Of a stretch of DNA of 64,000 nucleotides, positions 20,947 to 34,220 are shown piece after piece. The notes under the pieces are model-generated. The model had not been told where the DNA came from. It worked only from the letters and a program-made list of their open reading frames with translations, and made no database searches. How positions within the stretch are numbered: the first letter of the stretch is position 1; each line of letters starts with the position of its first letter. The position numbers and the translations under genes are program-made. Source of the stretch: Sipunculus nudus (lineage: Eukaryota; Annelida; Sipuncula; Golfingiida; Sipunculidae); NCBI GenBank assembly GCA_026874595.1, contig CM049314.1, positions 55,477,812-55,541,811 on the forward strand. Direction: 5' to 3'.

Positions 20947-23900
20947 CACAGCAGTTACCAGCACGGCCACTTAATGACTTGAGTGAGCTGCATGTGTAGC
21001 AGTGTGTAGCACTGGTCTGTTATCACCACAGCAGAGGTATCAGGTTTCTCACTTAGTGTAACACAGTGGGCCACTGTAGCTGAATATCCAGGAATTTGGA
21101 AAAACGTGTATTTTACAGAAATAAAACCTGCTATAACTCATTAAATCCAATTTTTACAGTAACCATTTTCCTGAATGATACTTTATGTCTTTCTACAGCT
21201 GAGGCCTCCAACACCGGTTTGATTTCATTTTTTCTTGTTCCTCTATGGTCTGTCAAACCTCGTACTTTCAGCTAGTCTAAACCTTTACCAAAGGTCTATT
21301 CTCATAAAATTCCCTGATCTGTATGTACTTGTTATTACCATGAAACACCTAATTCACGTATATAATGCTTTATTTTCACTTATCATTTTAAATAAAACAA
21401 GGGAGAATAAGAAAAACAAAATAGAAGCGTATTTAACAAGAAGTTATATTATTTTATCAGATGGAGAACTAATGAAACCCCCATATTCAAAACAGATCTG
21501 AATATATTATATTAAACATTAAAATAGTGGTGTACACCAGACTTTAACAATTATACATATCCAAGGCAAGCTAATAGTCTGAATGTATCTTGTATGAGTA
21601 TATTATATGACTAGAGGTGCAGACAGGACAGAACCCCCCCCCCCCCTGGAATTCCGGTCCAACACATAAGCGGTCAGGTCCTTGTATGGTTCAGTGGGGG
21701 GGGGGGATGGTGGTTAGAGCATAAACCAAATTGGGCAGGATTGGGGGGTGGGGAGGGGGGGTGGCTGGGTTGAATCAAAGACTTTGCTGGGTAAGGAAGG
21801 CTGCGGATTGACAAAGATTATATAGTATGGGCTGCATTAATGTAGTTAATGTATAGGAATTGTTATTATTATACTTTGATACAAAATGAAACATCAGAAA
21901 AAGCATCAGCAAGGTGCAACAGAACAGGGGCACTGACTCTAAAGGGTAACATCTCACTTCAATCATAGGTTAATAACCAAAAATTACCCTTTACGGTCTC
22001 AGAGAATATATATATATATATATATATATAATAAACCTTTATTAAACTATACCAGCTGCCATTATTTTAAATACATTTACATAGCTAAGAGAATTTCTTT
22101 GAGAGGTAAGTTACAAGATTTGTATGATAAAAATACATCCATGAAAACAATCAATGAAATCATCTGTTTCGCATAAATGTTTATTAATTCGGTCCAGGAA
22201 TAAGCGGTCCAGAATTTTTGTTAGCGTCAAGCCTTAAATTGTGGACCAGTCCAGAAACTCTATATATGACCACCTTTAGGAATCACACGTTTGCACATTT
22301 TTTCAGTGTTTTCCGGGCATGTCCATGAAAATAAGACATAAACATGAAAATTTCATTTTACTTTTCAATGCAAGATTTATACATATTCCTATCGGGATAT
22401 GTTTAAAAAAATCAGTTATATTTAAAATAATTTGCAAGATATTTCATTGTGAAGTTTATGCTTAAAAAAATGACTGTAATAAACGTGTGCATGGGTAAAA
22501 TTTCCTCATCTGCATTATCTATTAAATCAATAATATAAAACTTGTTGCCTGTCATATTTAATCCAAGGAACATAACCTATCGCTTTTTCAATTTTACAAA
22601 CCCTGGGGCAAAGATAAGGTCGTGTTTGATACTAATTATAATACTCTTATTATCACTCATTTCATAACCAAAAAGATGATAAAAAAGTATAAAAACACAA
22701 GAAGGAGTGGTCAAAGGTTCCAATTTTAGATCTTCATTTAATGCCTAAAAAGCTTCAAATAAATATAATCACTCGAAATTGTTATATTTAATAAATAATA
22801 ATAATGATAATTCATGGCAGTGTATGCTGAGGTTACGGAATGATTAACACAGTTTCCTACTTGTGCTTATGGAGCTTGTATTTTCTTTCATTTAATTTGA
22901 ATAAAGCAAGAATTATCCATGATCATTTAAAGAAATTGCTTATTTTATAGTAATGTATTCAAATTGACCTCATAAAAATACCAGTATACAGCTTTGAGTT
23001 TGACCTTGCATAATTACCCAGGCTTAAATCAGATATGAAACACATGTATTTACAATTATACATTTCTCACCACAGACTCATCATTCTTTGGTGTTTCTTG
23101 AAGGGTGCTTGCTAGGATAACACTGATGATGCACAGCAAATTAAACTTTTGCTTTATGAATCAGATATGTATGGATTTTTGAAAGATTCCTACAGCGTTT
23201 TATAAAAAAAGCCACCAAAGTTATATTATGTATGTTCAATATGCCTTCAAAAGCATTAGTTCTGTTACCTCGCTTTTGCCATTCCGTAACCCATCAAATT
23301 TATAAATATTTCAATTATTTAAATATTTGAAATAAACTGACTTGAACATATTGAACTCTTGAATGTTCTTGTTAATATATTAACTGAAGTCCAAACAAAA
23401 AATATCATAAAATCATTTCGCTAACCCTACACTACCCTAGGAAACAGTTCATGTTTAAATAATTATTTACTTTATTATTTCAATAAATATAGTCCAACAT
23501 CTTTTTCCGTAAGTCAGGGACCTTTCCATCTGACTCTTCCACAAGCTTATAAAAGAGTACATGAAAATAAATACACATCATATTCTATATAAGTAATATA
23601 TGTATTACCATAATTAGAAATCACATATTAACACATTTTTTACACTTGTGCATTGTGGCTCTCCAATAAGCTTATATAACCGTAATTGAAAATGAATACA
23701 CATTAAAATCATGCTAAACCAGTTTTTAAGATGAACATCACTATGAATATTAGAATATATGAGAGTAACACGTCAGATTTCCGTGCGGTTCACTATATAT
23801 ATTAAATAACATTTTCTAGTCATCGAGTTAGTGTACATAACTTAAATTCTTTATCATTCATATGAATTTATATTAAATTTATTTACTGATGGTCTTATAT

Positions 23901-24548
23901 ATTGTTGATAAATTAAAGGAGATTATAATTTGGCATCGCTTTAAATTAAAATTGTCAGATATATGAAATGACATAAAAAATGGTCAAACAAGCACAGTGT
24001 ACCCACCTAGGTAGGTCTATTTTGACCACTGTAGTGCTCCAGTGTAGGCCTAAAATTGCCTGACACAATGAATTTAGGGTGTTACACTGATTGTAAAAAA
24101 AAATGAAATCAACTAAATATTACTTGTTATACAGAGCCAAACATGTCTTTTAATGCAGAAAGTAATTATTTTGTGGTTAAAAATTGGATTAAAATAGTTA
24201 TAGCCAGTTACAAATGATAAATTTACCTGGTACCCTGGTGTTGTTAGCCCCGCCTTCATGCCTTTACTGTGGCATATGTTACTGTCTTACAGGACAATCA
24301 AAAACATGCATTGACAGGTTTATTAATGAAGTTGATGAAAAGATAGAGTTAATGGGACAAATGCAGTTTGTATTGGTCAATTCAAGCATTTTTTAACAAA
24401 ATGCCATGAGCCATCTACCCATAATGCTGTGTGGTTGTTAGGCAACTAAACCCTGCCAGCAGCTTGGGGTATCAGTTACCACTGCAGCACACACAGCCTG
24501 TGGCTCAGGCATTAAGTGACCACGATATGTGCTGTAGTAACTGCTGTG
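20947..24548. mobile_element. 3.6 kb DNA transposon with long inverted ends
   Basis: The ends are inverted copies of CACAGCAGTTAC, with further matches inward (CCACTTAATG, then CTATAACT...AATCCAATTTTTA at 21130-21160 and 24180-24210). The inverted regions thus extend imperfectly for ~200-370 bp. A 4-bp CACC flanks both sides (20943-20946, 24549-24552), and unit 4 has the empty site TTATCACCACCCACTTAAG near 32488. The interior is very AT-rich with no supportable transposase. It includes a (TA)n run at 22006-22032 and C and G homopolymers at 21637-21770. The family is not identified. Confidence 0.75.
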
Positions 24549-24930
24549 CACCACCCACTTAAGCACCTCGTCCACCAGTGTGAACTTTTCCCACTGCTGG
24601 TACCAAAGTTGAGTTATTTCCGTTTTGTTTCGTCTCTCTCTCCAGCTGGGCTTCTGTTGTCGAAGAATACCTTGGTACATGGGGTATATGTAGGATTCGC
24701 TTCTTTGTAGCTTCCCCATGCTTTTATTTGTGAGATTCTGGTAGTACCATGGCCTTCTGCTCAAAGCTTAAACGCGTTATCAGTATATTCTCCCTTTGAA
24801 TGTCACACAAAACAGCTTCCTGCTGATGCAGTGGTATCTCTATAGTATTGGCTGCTGCGGTCAGAATTGCCGAGGTGTCGAGCCTGATCACTTCCGCATC
24901 ATGGTCTAATGGTCTGTCCCTTGGCCCATA

Positions 24931-26290
24931 AAAGGGATCTGCATTGGCATTGTTCTTGCCACTGTGAAATCTGACTTACAAATTATATCTAGCCAACGCC
25001 GATGTCCAACGCTGCTCTACGGCTGGCAAATTATCCTTTACATGAGATTACTAAGAGGGTTGTTATCGGTTAAGACATGAAATTCACCATCTTGCAAAAA
25101 ATCCTTTAACTTCTCTGTAATTGCCCACTGCAAGGTAACTAGGTCTAGTTTATCAAAGCTGTAGCAATCTGAATTCTCCTCCAATCCACGGAGGGCTCTG
25201 ATGGCGTTACACATTACTCGCTGTATCCCATCATGGATCTGGCTCAGCACCGCTCCAAGCCCTTGTTAGATAAAAGACTTTGAGTAGTTCTGTTAGCACA
25301 TTCTTAAGACCCTGAAAAGCCGGGACATGATCAGTGGTCCACTGTTCAAACAGACGCACATCCTTCCCATTCAATTTGTGCTTTCCTGCAGCAGGAGTTT
25401 TTTTTCCAGCTTACCCTCAAGCTGATGAAGCGGAGCTGCATTCTTCGGAATACCCTTTTACAAAACTTGGTAATACGAGGTAAATCCCAAGATCTGCTTC
25501 AGATAATACAATGGCTCGGGTTTTGCCCAATCATGTACCGCAGCGAGCTTTTCTGAATTCGCCATCACCCGTCTTGGGGATATCACATGTCCAAGATATT
25601 TCACTTCCCTTTTATCAAACACACACTTAGTTGGCCCAAGCTTGAGTCCATGCTCGCCAAGCCTTGAAAAGACTGTTGAGGGGCTGAAGATGTTCATCTA
25701 GGGTTTTACTGAATTCAGTTAAAATGTCGAGAGAGACAAGAAGTGACGGCAAAAAGCGTCCCTGAATATATCTTATTAAGCGCTGCCAGGTGGCAGGGCT
25801 ATTCGACAACCCAAACGCCATTCTTAGAAACTCATAGACCCCCATCGGTTTTGTGAAGGCCGGCTGTCTTATGCTGGTCGCATGGTGTTACCCTTATCTT
25901 GTGATAAGCCGAAGCTAGGTCGAGTGCGGTGTACCACTTGGCTCCGCCCAGTGCCTTCAGTGGGATAGGGTACAGATACCGTTGAACTTTCTCATTTAAG
26001 CATCGGTGGTCTACACACAGCCTCAGCTTGCCGTTACTCTTACGTACTACAACAAATGGCATAGTTGGAGTGGAACTCCCTTATCACACCCTTTCTACAT
26101 AAATCTTTGAGATGCCTCCTTACTTCCTGCCATTCTTGTGGATGGTAGGCATCTGAACTTGCTCTTCGTCTATGGTCCTTATTGTATGTTGGATAGTATC
26201 AGTGCAACCAAGGTCATCTTCAGTTAATGTAAAAACACTGAAGAGAACGGGTAATGTTACTTAGGTGTTAATACTTCAATGCCTTCTGGT
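24931..26290 (-). pseudogene. RT and RNase H of array element, unit 3
   Basis: This is the best RT of the array. PFVVVRKSNGKLRLCVDHRC and WYTALDLASAYHKIRV, with the first catalytic Asp, are at 25832-26062. YEFLRMAFGLSNSPATWQRL is at 25770-25845. The YxDD box and its flank read LLVSLDILTEFS (about 25700-25740), so the Asp pair is lost. CVFDKREVKYLGHVISPRRV lies at 25560-25630. RNase H is at 25038-25250 with HVLTDNNPLSNLM; its second acidic position reads KLDLVTL. Small frameshifts separate the parts. Confidence 0.85.
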
Positions 26291-26910
26291 TAGCAATAGT
26301 TTCCTTCTCAACTTGGATCTTCTCAAAAGACAAGGCAATGGATAGTTTAGAACCTACAATCTCGCCAGTTGGACTCATGCCAGGTTATGGATGATGTCAG
26401 AGTCACCCAAGTTGGTGACTTTCACTGGGAATGTCTTAGTATTGGGCCCAACTATCCCTTAGACTAACTTGGATCCCCGGGAATTCCAATGCTCACAGGC
26501 TCTACTATCGCTTACTTGACAGCTGGGGGACCGACCTTGTCAACATAAATAACTGTACGGTAGGATACGAACATTTTTTCCCCGTTCCACCAACCCTTAC
26601 GAAACCTGTTTGTCTTTGGCAAAGTTCCACCAATGTATGATACTTGGGAATCTTTCGTAAAACGTTTATGCCCAAGAAACCTGTACCTTTGCTTTGATAT
26701 CTTGCGATTCCAGTGTGTTTTTGACCACCAGGACGCCAACATCCTTTAGCATAACTTCCTCTACTATTATGTCTATGATAGCCAAGTCCAAATAAGGAAC
26801 TTCCAGGTCATTAGAGGCCTTCAACTGTAGCTAAGCTCCAGTGTCTAGCATTCTTTGCCCCTTCAGGTGTTCCTCAAAGAAGGTTTGACTGACTGTCATG
26901 ACCATACTTC
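26291..26910 (-). pseudogene. Aspartic protease of array element, unit 3
   Basis: LDTGA followed by an amber codon lies at about 26830-26850, then a LKASNDLEVPYLDL-type stretch. The second half is shifted (26512-26742) and has lost part of the flap region. It corresponds to 14144-14560 and to 34473-34830. Confidence 0.65.
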
Positions 26911-26989
26911 TGGTGCCGATTAGGCGCTATATCAGCCTCACCCATTGTCATTAATTGATAGGCCATCCCCACTAGATAATTTCTTACTA

Positions 26990-28037
26990 CTGCATAATAT
27001 CTTGGACAGAAATGTTATCCTCGACATCGTGACGACCCTCTACTGTGATAACCGCTACCTGGATTACCACTAGTGACTGTCGCTGTCTTGTTCTCCAACA
27101 AGGACTGTGGCAAGACACCATCTTGTACTTGCCCAGGTGGCGAAGTCGCGGGTGGCGCTAACTGTTGAGTATATGCTGATAAGAACTAAAAAAACATTGC
27201 CTCTGTTGTACAGCAATCTGTTGCTCCTGTTGCTCTATGGTGGTGGTCTGCTGCTATTGTCTCTCAAGCAGCTGAATCATTTTCATCCGGCTGTCCTCCA
27301 ATTCATCACGTTTGGATTGGCCATCCTCCTAGTACCTCTCCTGGGGGCATCGTCTTCATGGCAAGGGGTTTCATCACTGATGTCTCTGAATGTCCATTTG
27401 GAATAATTATAGATTTGTTTCTTCAGCGGCCAATGAAGTTAAGAGTCCTTGACCTTCTATGCAAAATTATCCCGAAGGACACGATATCCAGGGCCCCTTT
27501 GCAACATCTCCATCTAGGCGTGGGGGAAGTCTTGGATGTCTTCTCCTGGACGCTGTCTTCTGTGATGGAATAAATCAACCAACTGGGTGGCCGAGGGTTT
27601 CTTGCCAAAAGCTGCTTCAAGAAGGTCAAAAATATCCTAAAGATCAGCGCGTTCATTTTCAGGCGCATACTGTACTTCATACTTAGCTGATCCATCAAAG
27701 TTTAAAAGAGAAAGTCCGCACTCTCCTGTTCATTTAGAGCCTGGGCTCGAGGTCCTGCTCTAGCATCTCTTTTTCAATCTTCTAACTTGCTCTTATCCCC
27801 AGTCTATTTCGCAAGTTTGCGATGGGAGTACAGAACACGCATATAAGGTGGCTCTACCTGACCACCCGCAGCCCCATGTTTCTTTTGAGCTGCCTCTAAT
27901 CCAGTTAGCCGTCGTCGCAACTCTGCTACTTCGTTCTCTAAATCGTTAACACGATGTGGAAATACAATTCTAATGTTATAATAATGGATCTTTGTTTTGA
28001 GTCTGTTCCTGGACCGGTGTAGCAAGACCTAAAGGAA
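26990..28037 (-). pseudogene. Gag of array element, unit 3
   Basis: The N-terminal coiled-coil-like region (DLENEVAELRRRLTGLEAAQ) is at 27804-28025. Capsid fragments run in other frames to about 27210. A ~65 bp deletion near 27487 removes the stretch that in unit 2 reads the VGRYRGLRGN word, and another small deletion lies near 27353. The frame again opens at an acceptor-like site (about 28030) without an ATG. Confidence 0.65.
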
Positions 28038-28689
28038 AGCTACATAAAATACTGTACCCAAAGTGATCTAACGGTAGAGGTTTTATCAGAAAACGGGTCA
28101 CCTTTCTTAGGTCACCCACTCTAACCATTATAATCTGTGAGGCCCAACAGCTTATTAAAAGTATTCAACAATTTGATATAAAGGCTCCTTTTAACCATTT
28201 AAGATCAACTGACAATATGAAATCCTTACCTTACAGGTCCAACCGAAGAGGGCTTTTTTCTTATTTCAATTTACTTCTTTTGAAACGGAATTCTCAGAAC
28301 TACATTTACAACATCATAAAATCACAAAATTGTACCTAATGTAATTACCAGAAACGAAGAGATTTACCTGAGATTGTCTGCTGTGCTGTAGAGCACGAAA
28401 TGTATTCCGACTATGTCTGTACAAATGGCTTGCTAACAAAAGAGTCTCACATCCAGAATCTCGTATACTGCTCAATTTCTACTTAGGAAACAACATGTGA
28501 CTTGCCCTACCATAACAAAAATAGAGAAAGTTCTATTCGCATCACAATAAACATGCATTCAGTTAAATATGACTGAACATAAGATGTCCTTAAATATAGC
28601 GAAGGTTTCGAATTATTACTTAAGAATCATTACGTATCAAAAATCACCAAAGGTTGTATGCAAACTATTATAAAAAAGCAGTAGGTTTC
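28038..28689 (-). other. Spacer between gag and SGNH-like segment, unit 3
   Basis: AT-rich and homologous to 1009-1655. It retains the donor-like site (about 28230) and most of the intron-like piece that unit 2 has lost. No gene is supported. Confidence 0.4.
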
Positions 28690-29305
28690 TCTGTTAAACA
28701 TCAATGATACAAATTACACCCGACCTGACAGCCGCCAATTAAAGATCGGTTGCTCCCCTCATAGTATTCCTTCATTATAATCGCTCGTTTTAAATGCAGC
28801 CCTGTGTTTTCAACAAACAGATCAAGTTGCACCTCTTTGGTCCGTTTGTCAGTAAATGCCCTGTATGATTTTCAGAATTTACAACCCCAAGCCTTAGCCA
28901 GCGGTGCGGACCTTGCATTCACTTGTGTTACTTTTTTATTCAGATCACAGTAACAGCTTGAGAATTCTTTCAAATTCAACAAAGTCCCAAGTCTGTACAT
29001 AGCTGTGCATATCTCTGTGTACACTTTTCCTCTCAACATTGTTGGTACCCACATGTAAAATAACTCTCACCACTAACATGACCGTGCGCAACCTTGTCAT
29101 GGATAATTTCAATTCTAGCAACTGGGAATGCCACAGCATCCACAGTTCTAGTTCTGTTAAAACTTCTGGCAATGCTGTCACAAATCAACAACCCTTTGTG
29201 CTTTACTAAAACTGGCAACCAGTTTCCCTATGTCGACTGTTGGAATGGTAACGTCTAACAGCAATGTGTGTATTATCATATACAGGATTCAAACGGCAGT
29301 ACCTC
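28690..29305 (-). pseudogene. SGNH/GDSL hydrolase-like segment, unit 3
   Basis: This copy keeps a Ser in block I (LLICDSIARSFN, 29033-29218). In an overlapping frame it has VRVILHVGTNNVERKSVHRD (28945-29181), an intact block III with the Asn. The C-terminal part (NKKVTQVNARSAPLAKAWG and further) is at 28700-29000. A ~45 bp deletion near 28945 removes the LPRPEDLVINDL stretch. Together with units 1, 2 and 4 it shows the segment is a fixed component of the repeat unit. Confidence 0.6.
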
Positions 29306-31440
29306 TTGATATTTGCTTAATGCATTACATTTAATTAAAAACTGCAACATTACTGGTGGATATGGAAAAATAACTTTCAAGCAGTTTACATAGAAATAAC
29401 GAACTATCCTGTACACTCACGAAAGATCAACAATATATATATTATTATGAGCCCACAAGTTCCACAGGGACTCATAAAAAAACCCAGTAAAATGATGATA
29501 CAAATTCAATGTGTTTCACTGCCTGGGAAATCTAAGTCTGTATCCAGGTCAGGGTCAACTTAAAAGTTCAAAGTTGTAGTGTCACAACAGAAACTAGATA
29601 TCTGTCGTCCTCCCGCCAATTCACCCAGAAACTGTGGGAGAACTCAGTTTCGATAATGACGATCACCCATCAAGGATGTTTGAGAATTTATTCCTGCAAT
29701 AGAAACCCTTAAACATATAAATTATATTTCTGTAATAAACTATGCCATAGCATTGCTGCTCAAGATGAATTTCCTTGTTCAGATGATATAGTTCTTGGTT
29801 ACTGATTGATTTGTTTTACGTTATACAGTGTAGATAAAACTAAGGCTGACATGTTGACCCTAATATTACAAAGTTAAAGTTAGATATAACAGTTCAGTGC
29901 ACTGTTTAATATTAGGTGACATTTAATGACTCCAGTTCAATATAGTATCTATCTGACAGTGAACTGAAATCATAATCTTACATTCTGGACATACAGGTCT
30001 TACATGACTTTGAGGAAATTTATAGTGACTACACTAAACATGTTGGTAGAAATTTTACAGTGTACTGTTTGATGTTACAAACACAAACTTTAATAACGGG
30101 TTCTAAATGCTGGGCTCCTCCCTGGGTAACACACATCCAGGATAAGCAAACCGTCGTTCATATATCGAAGTGACCTACAAACAGTACAAGAAAATTTTCT
30201 TTAACTATACACATACCCCAAACAGAACACCTCATAGAGTAGGAAATGATCAGATCCTTACGGCTAACTGTTAGGAATTACAATAGAAATACACTGAGAA
30301 ATTAGGTTATGACTTGTATTTAGCATTACAGTATTAACCCATAACCTCAGTGAATCGTGTTAAAACAGAGTTAAGTACTATCACTTGGTCAAATAGCTAG
30401 CACACTGATAGTCTTCTATCACAGAAATAACAAACAATAATTACAAATACTGCTGTATATCCGTGTGTGTATGCAGGTGTTGGTAAAGTTTGCCCCTATA
30501 TATATTTTATCAAACAAATATTATTCTGAGCAAAACCTCCTTCAGTGAACAAAGATCAGTCTGAACAAATTCCTTCAATCAACAAACATTAGTCTGAACA
30601 TGACCTCCTTCAATGAAAAAAACATCATTCCGTGCATAAGCTCCTTCAACGAACAAAAAATGAATGGAACCTCCTCCCTGATTCTTTGTGTCACAGGGAC
30701 CATTTCCATTGGCAATTCATAGTACTACAGTAGTGACATGAAGGTTTGGCACAATCAGGGACAAATACGGAATGGAAACTAAGATATAGAGTTGGTATCA
30801 ACCAGCGTTCGCCTTCCCCTTTTGCGCCATCTAGTTTGTGTGTCGTAATTTCCGTTTCGAGCACATCATAAACAAGTCTCCAAATTCACCCGATTGACAC
30901 CAAGTCACAGAAAAATAACTACCTAGAGCTAAAGTATTAGTCAGGATTAGGAGTATGAGAATCTTTATCAAGGGAACGTTATCTCAGCTCCACGACAGAC
31001 TGGAAAATAATTTCAGCTGAGTGTTATACTGGCAACTACTGACGCCAGTCTTGCCACACCTGCCATCCAATGTACTTTGCCAAGTCCTCGTGTCAAGAAA
31101 CAGTACCTGAATGAACACATCGCAGTAGAAATTGAACTTTTCTCCACATCCAAATGGTCTGAAAAGCATGGGAATTAAAACATTCCTAGCGCTTACGAAA
31201 CATCAACGGGACATTCTACTTTACACAAATTTACCCAGGACTAAAACGCTCTTTAATGTATCCAGACACAAAGAACTGGCAGACCAAAGTGGTTACATAG
31301 CACACGGCAGGGACTGCAACCCTAGGCTAGAGACTGAACCCCTCTTGCAGGCATATCACATCTTACTAACAGGTTCTACAATCACCATGCAGCATCAGTT
31401 TTCAACAAATCTAAAAACAGACGAAATGTAATTCACACGG
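29306..31440 (-). repeat. LTR/UTR block of array element, unit 3
   Basis: Homologous to 2266-4330 and 16996-19195. It keeps the ~35 bp tandem repeats (30525-30675), the minus-strand TATATATAGG stretch (about 30493-30510) and the AAAAGGGGAAGGCG purine stretch (minus, about 30812-30825). Non-coding. Confidence 0.6.
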
Positions 31441-32880
31441 CAAACTGAAAAACAAATTGCAGATTAAGCAGGTGCGTCAGCCTAGAACCACTACAAAGTT
31501 AATATTAGGTCCTCCTTATCAGTGAGTTTAAACATAAGTTGTCCAACATTGATAATACATTGGTACATCATTCTTTGCACTTTCGTGATAGGTTTTGGCC
31601 AATGTCCAATAGTTGAATGCTTAACAGCATTCACACGTTGCGGGCGTTTGTCGTCCGGGGGATCCAGTTTCTCCTGGGTTTCCGGTTGCCCATGAAGCTC
31701 TCTCATTACTCCTTTGGGTCGCCCTTGTGCATCATACTGAGGAGGAATCTCGTTGTCTGACCTATCCGTGTCTGTATCATATGACTGTCTCTCAGTGCCG
31801 TACGGGTGCCTCCTTTCCTGAGGTTCAGTTTGTGATTCAGATGGGCCTGGATAAAGTCTCAGTTCAGCTCGATTTACCCACTCTCTTTGATATTCGTTAA
31901 CACGTTTGACTTGTTACACGTCTCTTTCGGGAAGTCGACTAACGACCTTCCAAACATCCGGTCGGTAAGCATCTTGAACCTTTTGCCTGCCACTGTGGGT
32001 TCTGTCTCTCAATAAAACTTTCTGACCTACCGAAAGTGGAGCCTGTTTGGCTGTCTGGTTATGAAGTTCCTATCTCCAATATGCTGAAATCCCTAACTTC
32101 TTTTGTACTAGTTTGCTCATTTCCCTCATTTTGTTTTGATGATTTGCTAAGCACTCGTGATACCTCTTATGGTCATCTCCCTTTGCCCCACGGAACAAAG
32201 AATCTATAGGACGTCTTGGTTATCTTCCAAAGAATATGAAGAATGGCGAATGGCCCGTGGAAGTGAAAGGCGTGGTATTGTTCGGGTAAACCACTTCCCC
32301 AAGATACTCAGCCAATCTACAATTTTTCCCTGATATGTTTTGAAGTCTGGCCAGTAACACCTCTGGCGGACCATACTTTCCGTACGCTCTGGAATATGGT
32401 GCCTATTTGCCTCAGGGCACCCACGGAGAACAGTGTCTCATAATTCTTGAGGCAACACTACGTGCATCACCTTGCCTCCATTTGGATTTATCACCACCCA
32501 CTTAAGCACCTCGTCCACCAGTGTGAGCCTTTCCCACCGTCGGTACCAAAGTTGAATTATTTCCGTTATGTTTTGTCTCTCTCTCCAGCTGGGCTTCTGT
32601 TGTCGAAGAATACCTTGGTACATTGGGTATATGTAGGATTCGCTTCTTTGTAGTTTCCCCATGCTTTTATTTGTGAGATTCCGGTAGTACCGTGGCCTTC
32701 TGCTCAAAGACTAAAAGCGTCATCAGTATATTCTCCCTTTGAATTTCACACAAAACAGCTTCCTGCTGATGGAGTGGTATCTCTACAGTATTGGCAGCTG
32801 CGGTCAGAATTGCTAAGGTGTCGAGCCTGTTCACTTCCGCATCATGGTCTAATGGTCTGTCCCTTGGCCCATAAAAGGGA
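31441..32880 (-). pseudogene. Integrase of array element, unit 4 (core deleted)
   Basis: The proline-rich C-terminal tail is open at 31491-31706 (QPETQEKLDPPDDKRPQRVN). The C-terminal domain follows to about 32330. At 32330-32345 the sequence jumps from the core to the zinc-binding region, losing the catalytic motifs. The linker to RNase H at 32438-32707 is open for 89 codons (RSESYIYPMYQGILRQQKPS), longer than in the other units. Confidence 0.75.
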
Positions 32881-34220
32881 TCTGCATTGGCATTGTTCTT
32901 GCCACTGTGAAATCTGACTTACAAATTATATCTAGCCAACGCCGATGTCCAACGCTGCTCTACGGCTGGCAAATTATCCTTTTACATGAGATTACTAAGA
33001 GGGTTGTTATCGGTTAAGACAACAAATTCACTACCTTGCAAAAATTCACTTAGCTTCTCTGTAATTGCCCACATCAAGGTAACTAGGTCTAGTTTATCAA
33101 AGCTGTAGCAATCTGGATTCTCCTCCGATCCACTGAGGGCTCTGGTGGCGTTACACATTACTCGCTGTATCCCATCATGGATCTGGCTCAGCACCGCTCC
33201 AAGCCCTTGTTAGATAAAAGGCTTTGAGTATTCGGGGAACAAGCACAAACGGTTCTGTCAGCACATTATTAAAACCCTGAAAAACCGGGACATGATCAGT
33301 GGTCCACTGTTTCAACAGACGCACCTTCTTCCCTTTCGATTTGTGCTTTCCTGCAGGAGGAGTTTTATTTTCAGCTTACCCTCAAGCTGATGAAGCGGAG
33401 CTGCATTCCTCGGAATGCCCTTTACAAAACGTTGGTAATACGAGGTAAATCCCAAGAACTGCTTCAGATAATACAAAGGCTCGGGTTCTGCCCAATCATG
33501 TACCGCAGCGTGCTTTTCTGAATTCGCCATCACCCGTCTTGGCGATATCACATGTCCAAGATATTTCACTTCCCTTTTATCAAACACACATTTAGTTGGC
33601 CCAAGCGTGAGTCCATGCTCCTCAAGCCTTGAAAAGTCTGTTGAGGGGCTGAAGATGTTCATCTAGGGTGTTACTGAATTCAGTTACAATGTCGAGAGAG
33701 GTAAGAAGTGACTGCAACATAGCGTCCCTGAATATATGTCCCATTAAGCGCTGCCAGGTGGCAGGGCTATTCGACAACCCAAACGCCATTCTCAGAAATT
33801 CATAGATCCATCGGTTTTGTAAAGGCCGGTTGTCTTATGCTGGTCGCATGGTACTACCCTTATCTGGTGATAAGCCGAAGCTACGTCGAGTGCGGAGTTC
33901 CACGTGGCTCCGCCCAGTGCCTTCAGTTCTCCTAAACGCGTGGGAGAGGGTACAGATACCGCTGAACTTTCTCATCAAGAATCGCTGGTCTACACACAGT
34001 CTCAGCTTGCCGATACTCTTACGTACTACAACTAATGGCATTGTTGGAGTGGAACTCCCTAATCACACCCTTTCTACATAAATCTTTGAGATGCCTCCTT
34101 ACTTCCTGCCATTCCTGTGGATGGTAGGCATCTGAACCGGCTCTTAGTCAATGGTCCTTATTGTATGTTGGATAGTGTCAGTGCAACCAAGAACATCTTC
34201 AGTTAATGTAAAACACTGGT
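32881..34220 (-). pseudogene. RT and RNase H of array element, unit 4
   Basis: RNase H lies at 32982-33194 with EFVVLTDNNPLSNLM. The RT connection region at 33312-33662 is open for 116 codons and holds CVFDKREVKYLGHVISPRRV and FLGFTSYYQRFVKGIPRNAA. The palm is broken, but the box that should be YxDD reads SLDIVTEFS (about 33690-33710), the same loss as in unit 3. VVVRKSIGKLRLCVDQRF is at 33960-34041. Confidence 0.8.

Larger units (their letters stand above)
19196..24930 (-). pseudogene. Integrase of array element, unit 3 (split by two insertions)
   Basis: Three pieces belong together: 19196-20125, 20826-20946 and 24549-24930. The first holds the C-terminal domain and the catalytic core. The core motif HSDQG reads HSGQG and NGQAE reads NGQAK, the same two lost catalytic residues as in unit 2. 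The second holds the zinc-binding region. The third holds the RNase H/integrase linker with RSESYIYPMYQGILRQQKPS (24438-24764). Two later mobile elements separate the pieces. Confidence 0.75.
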
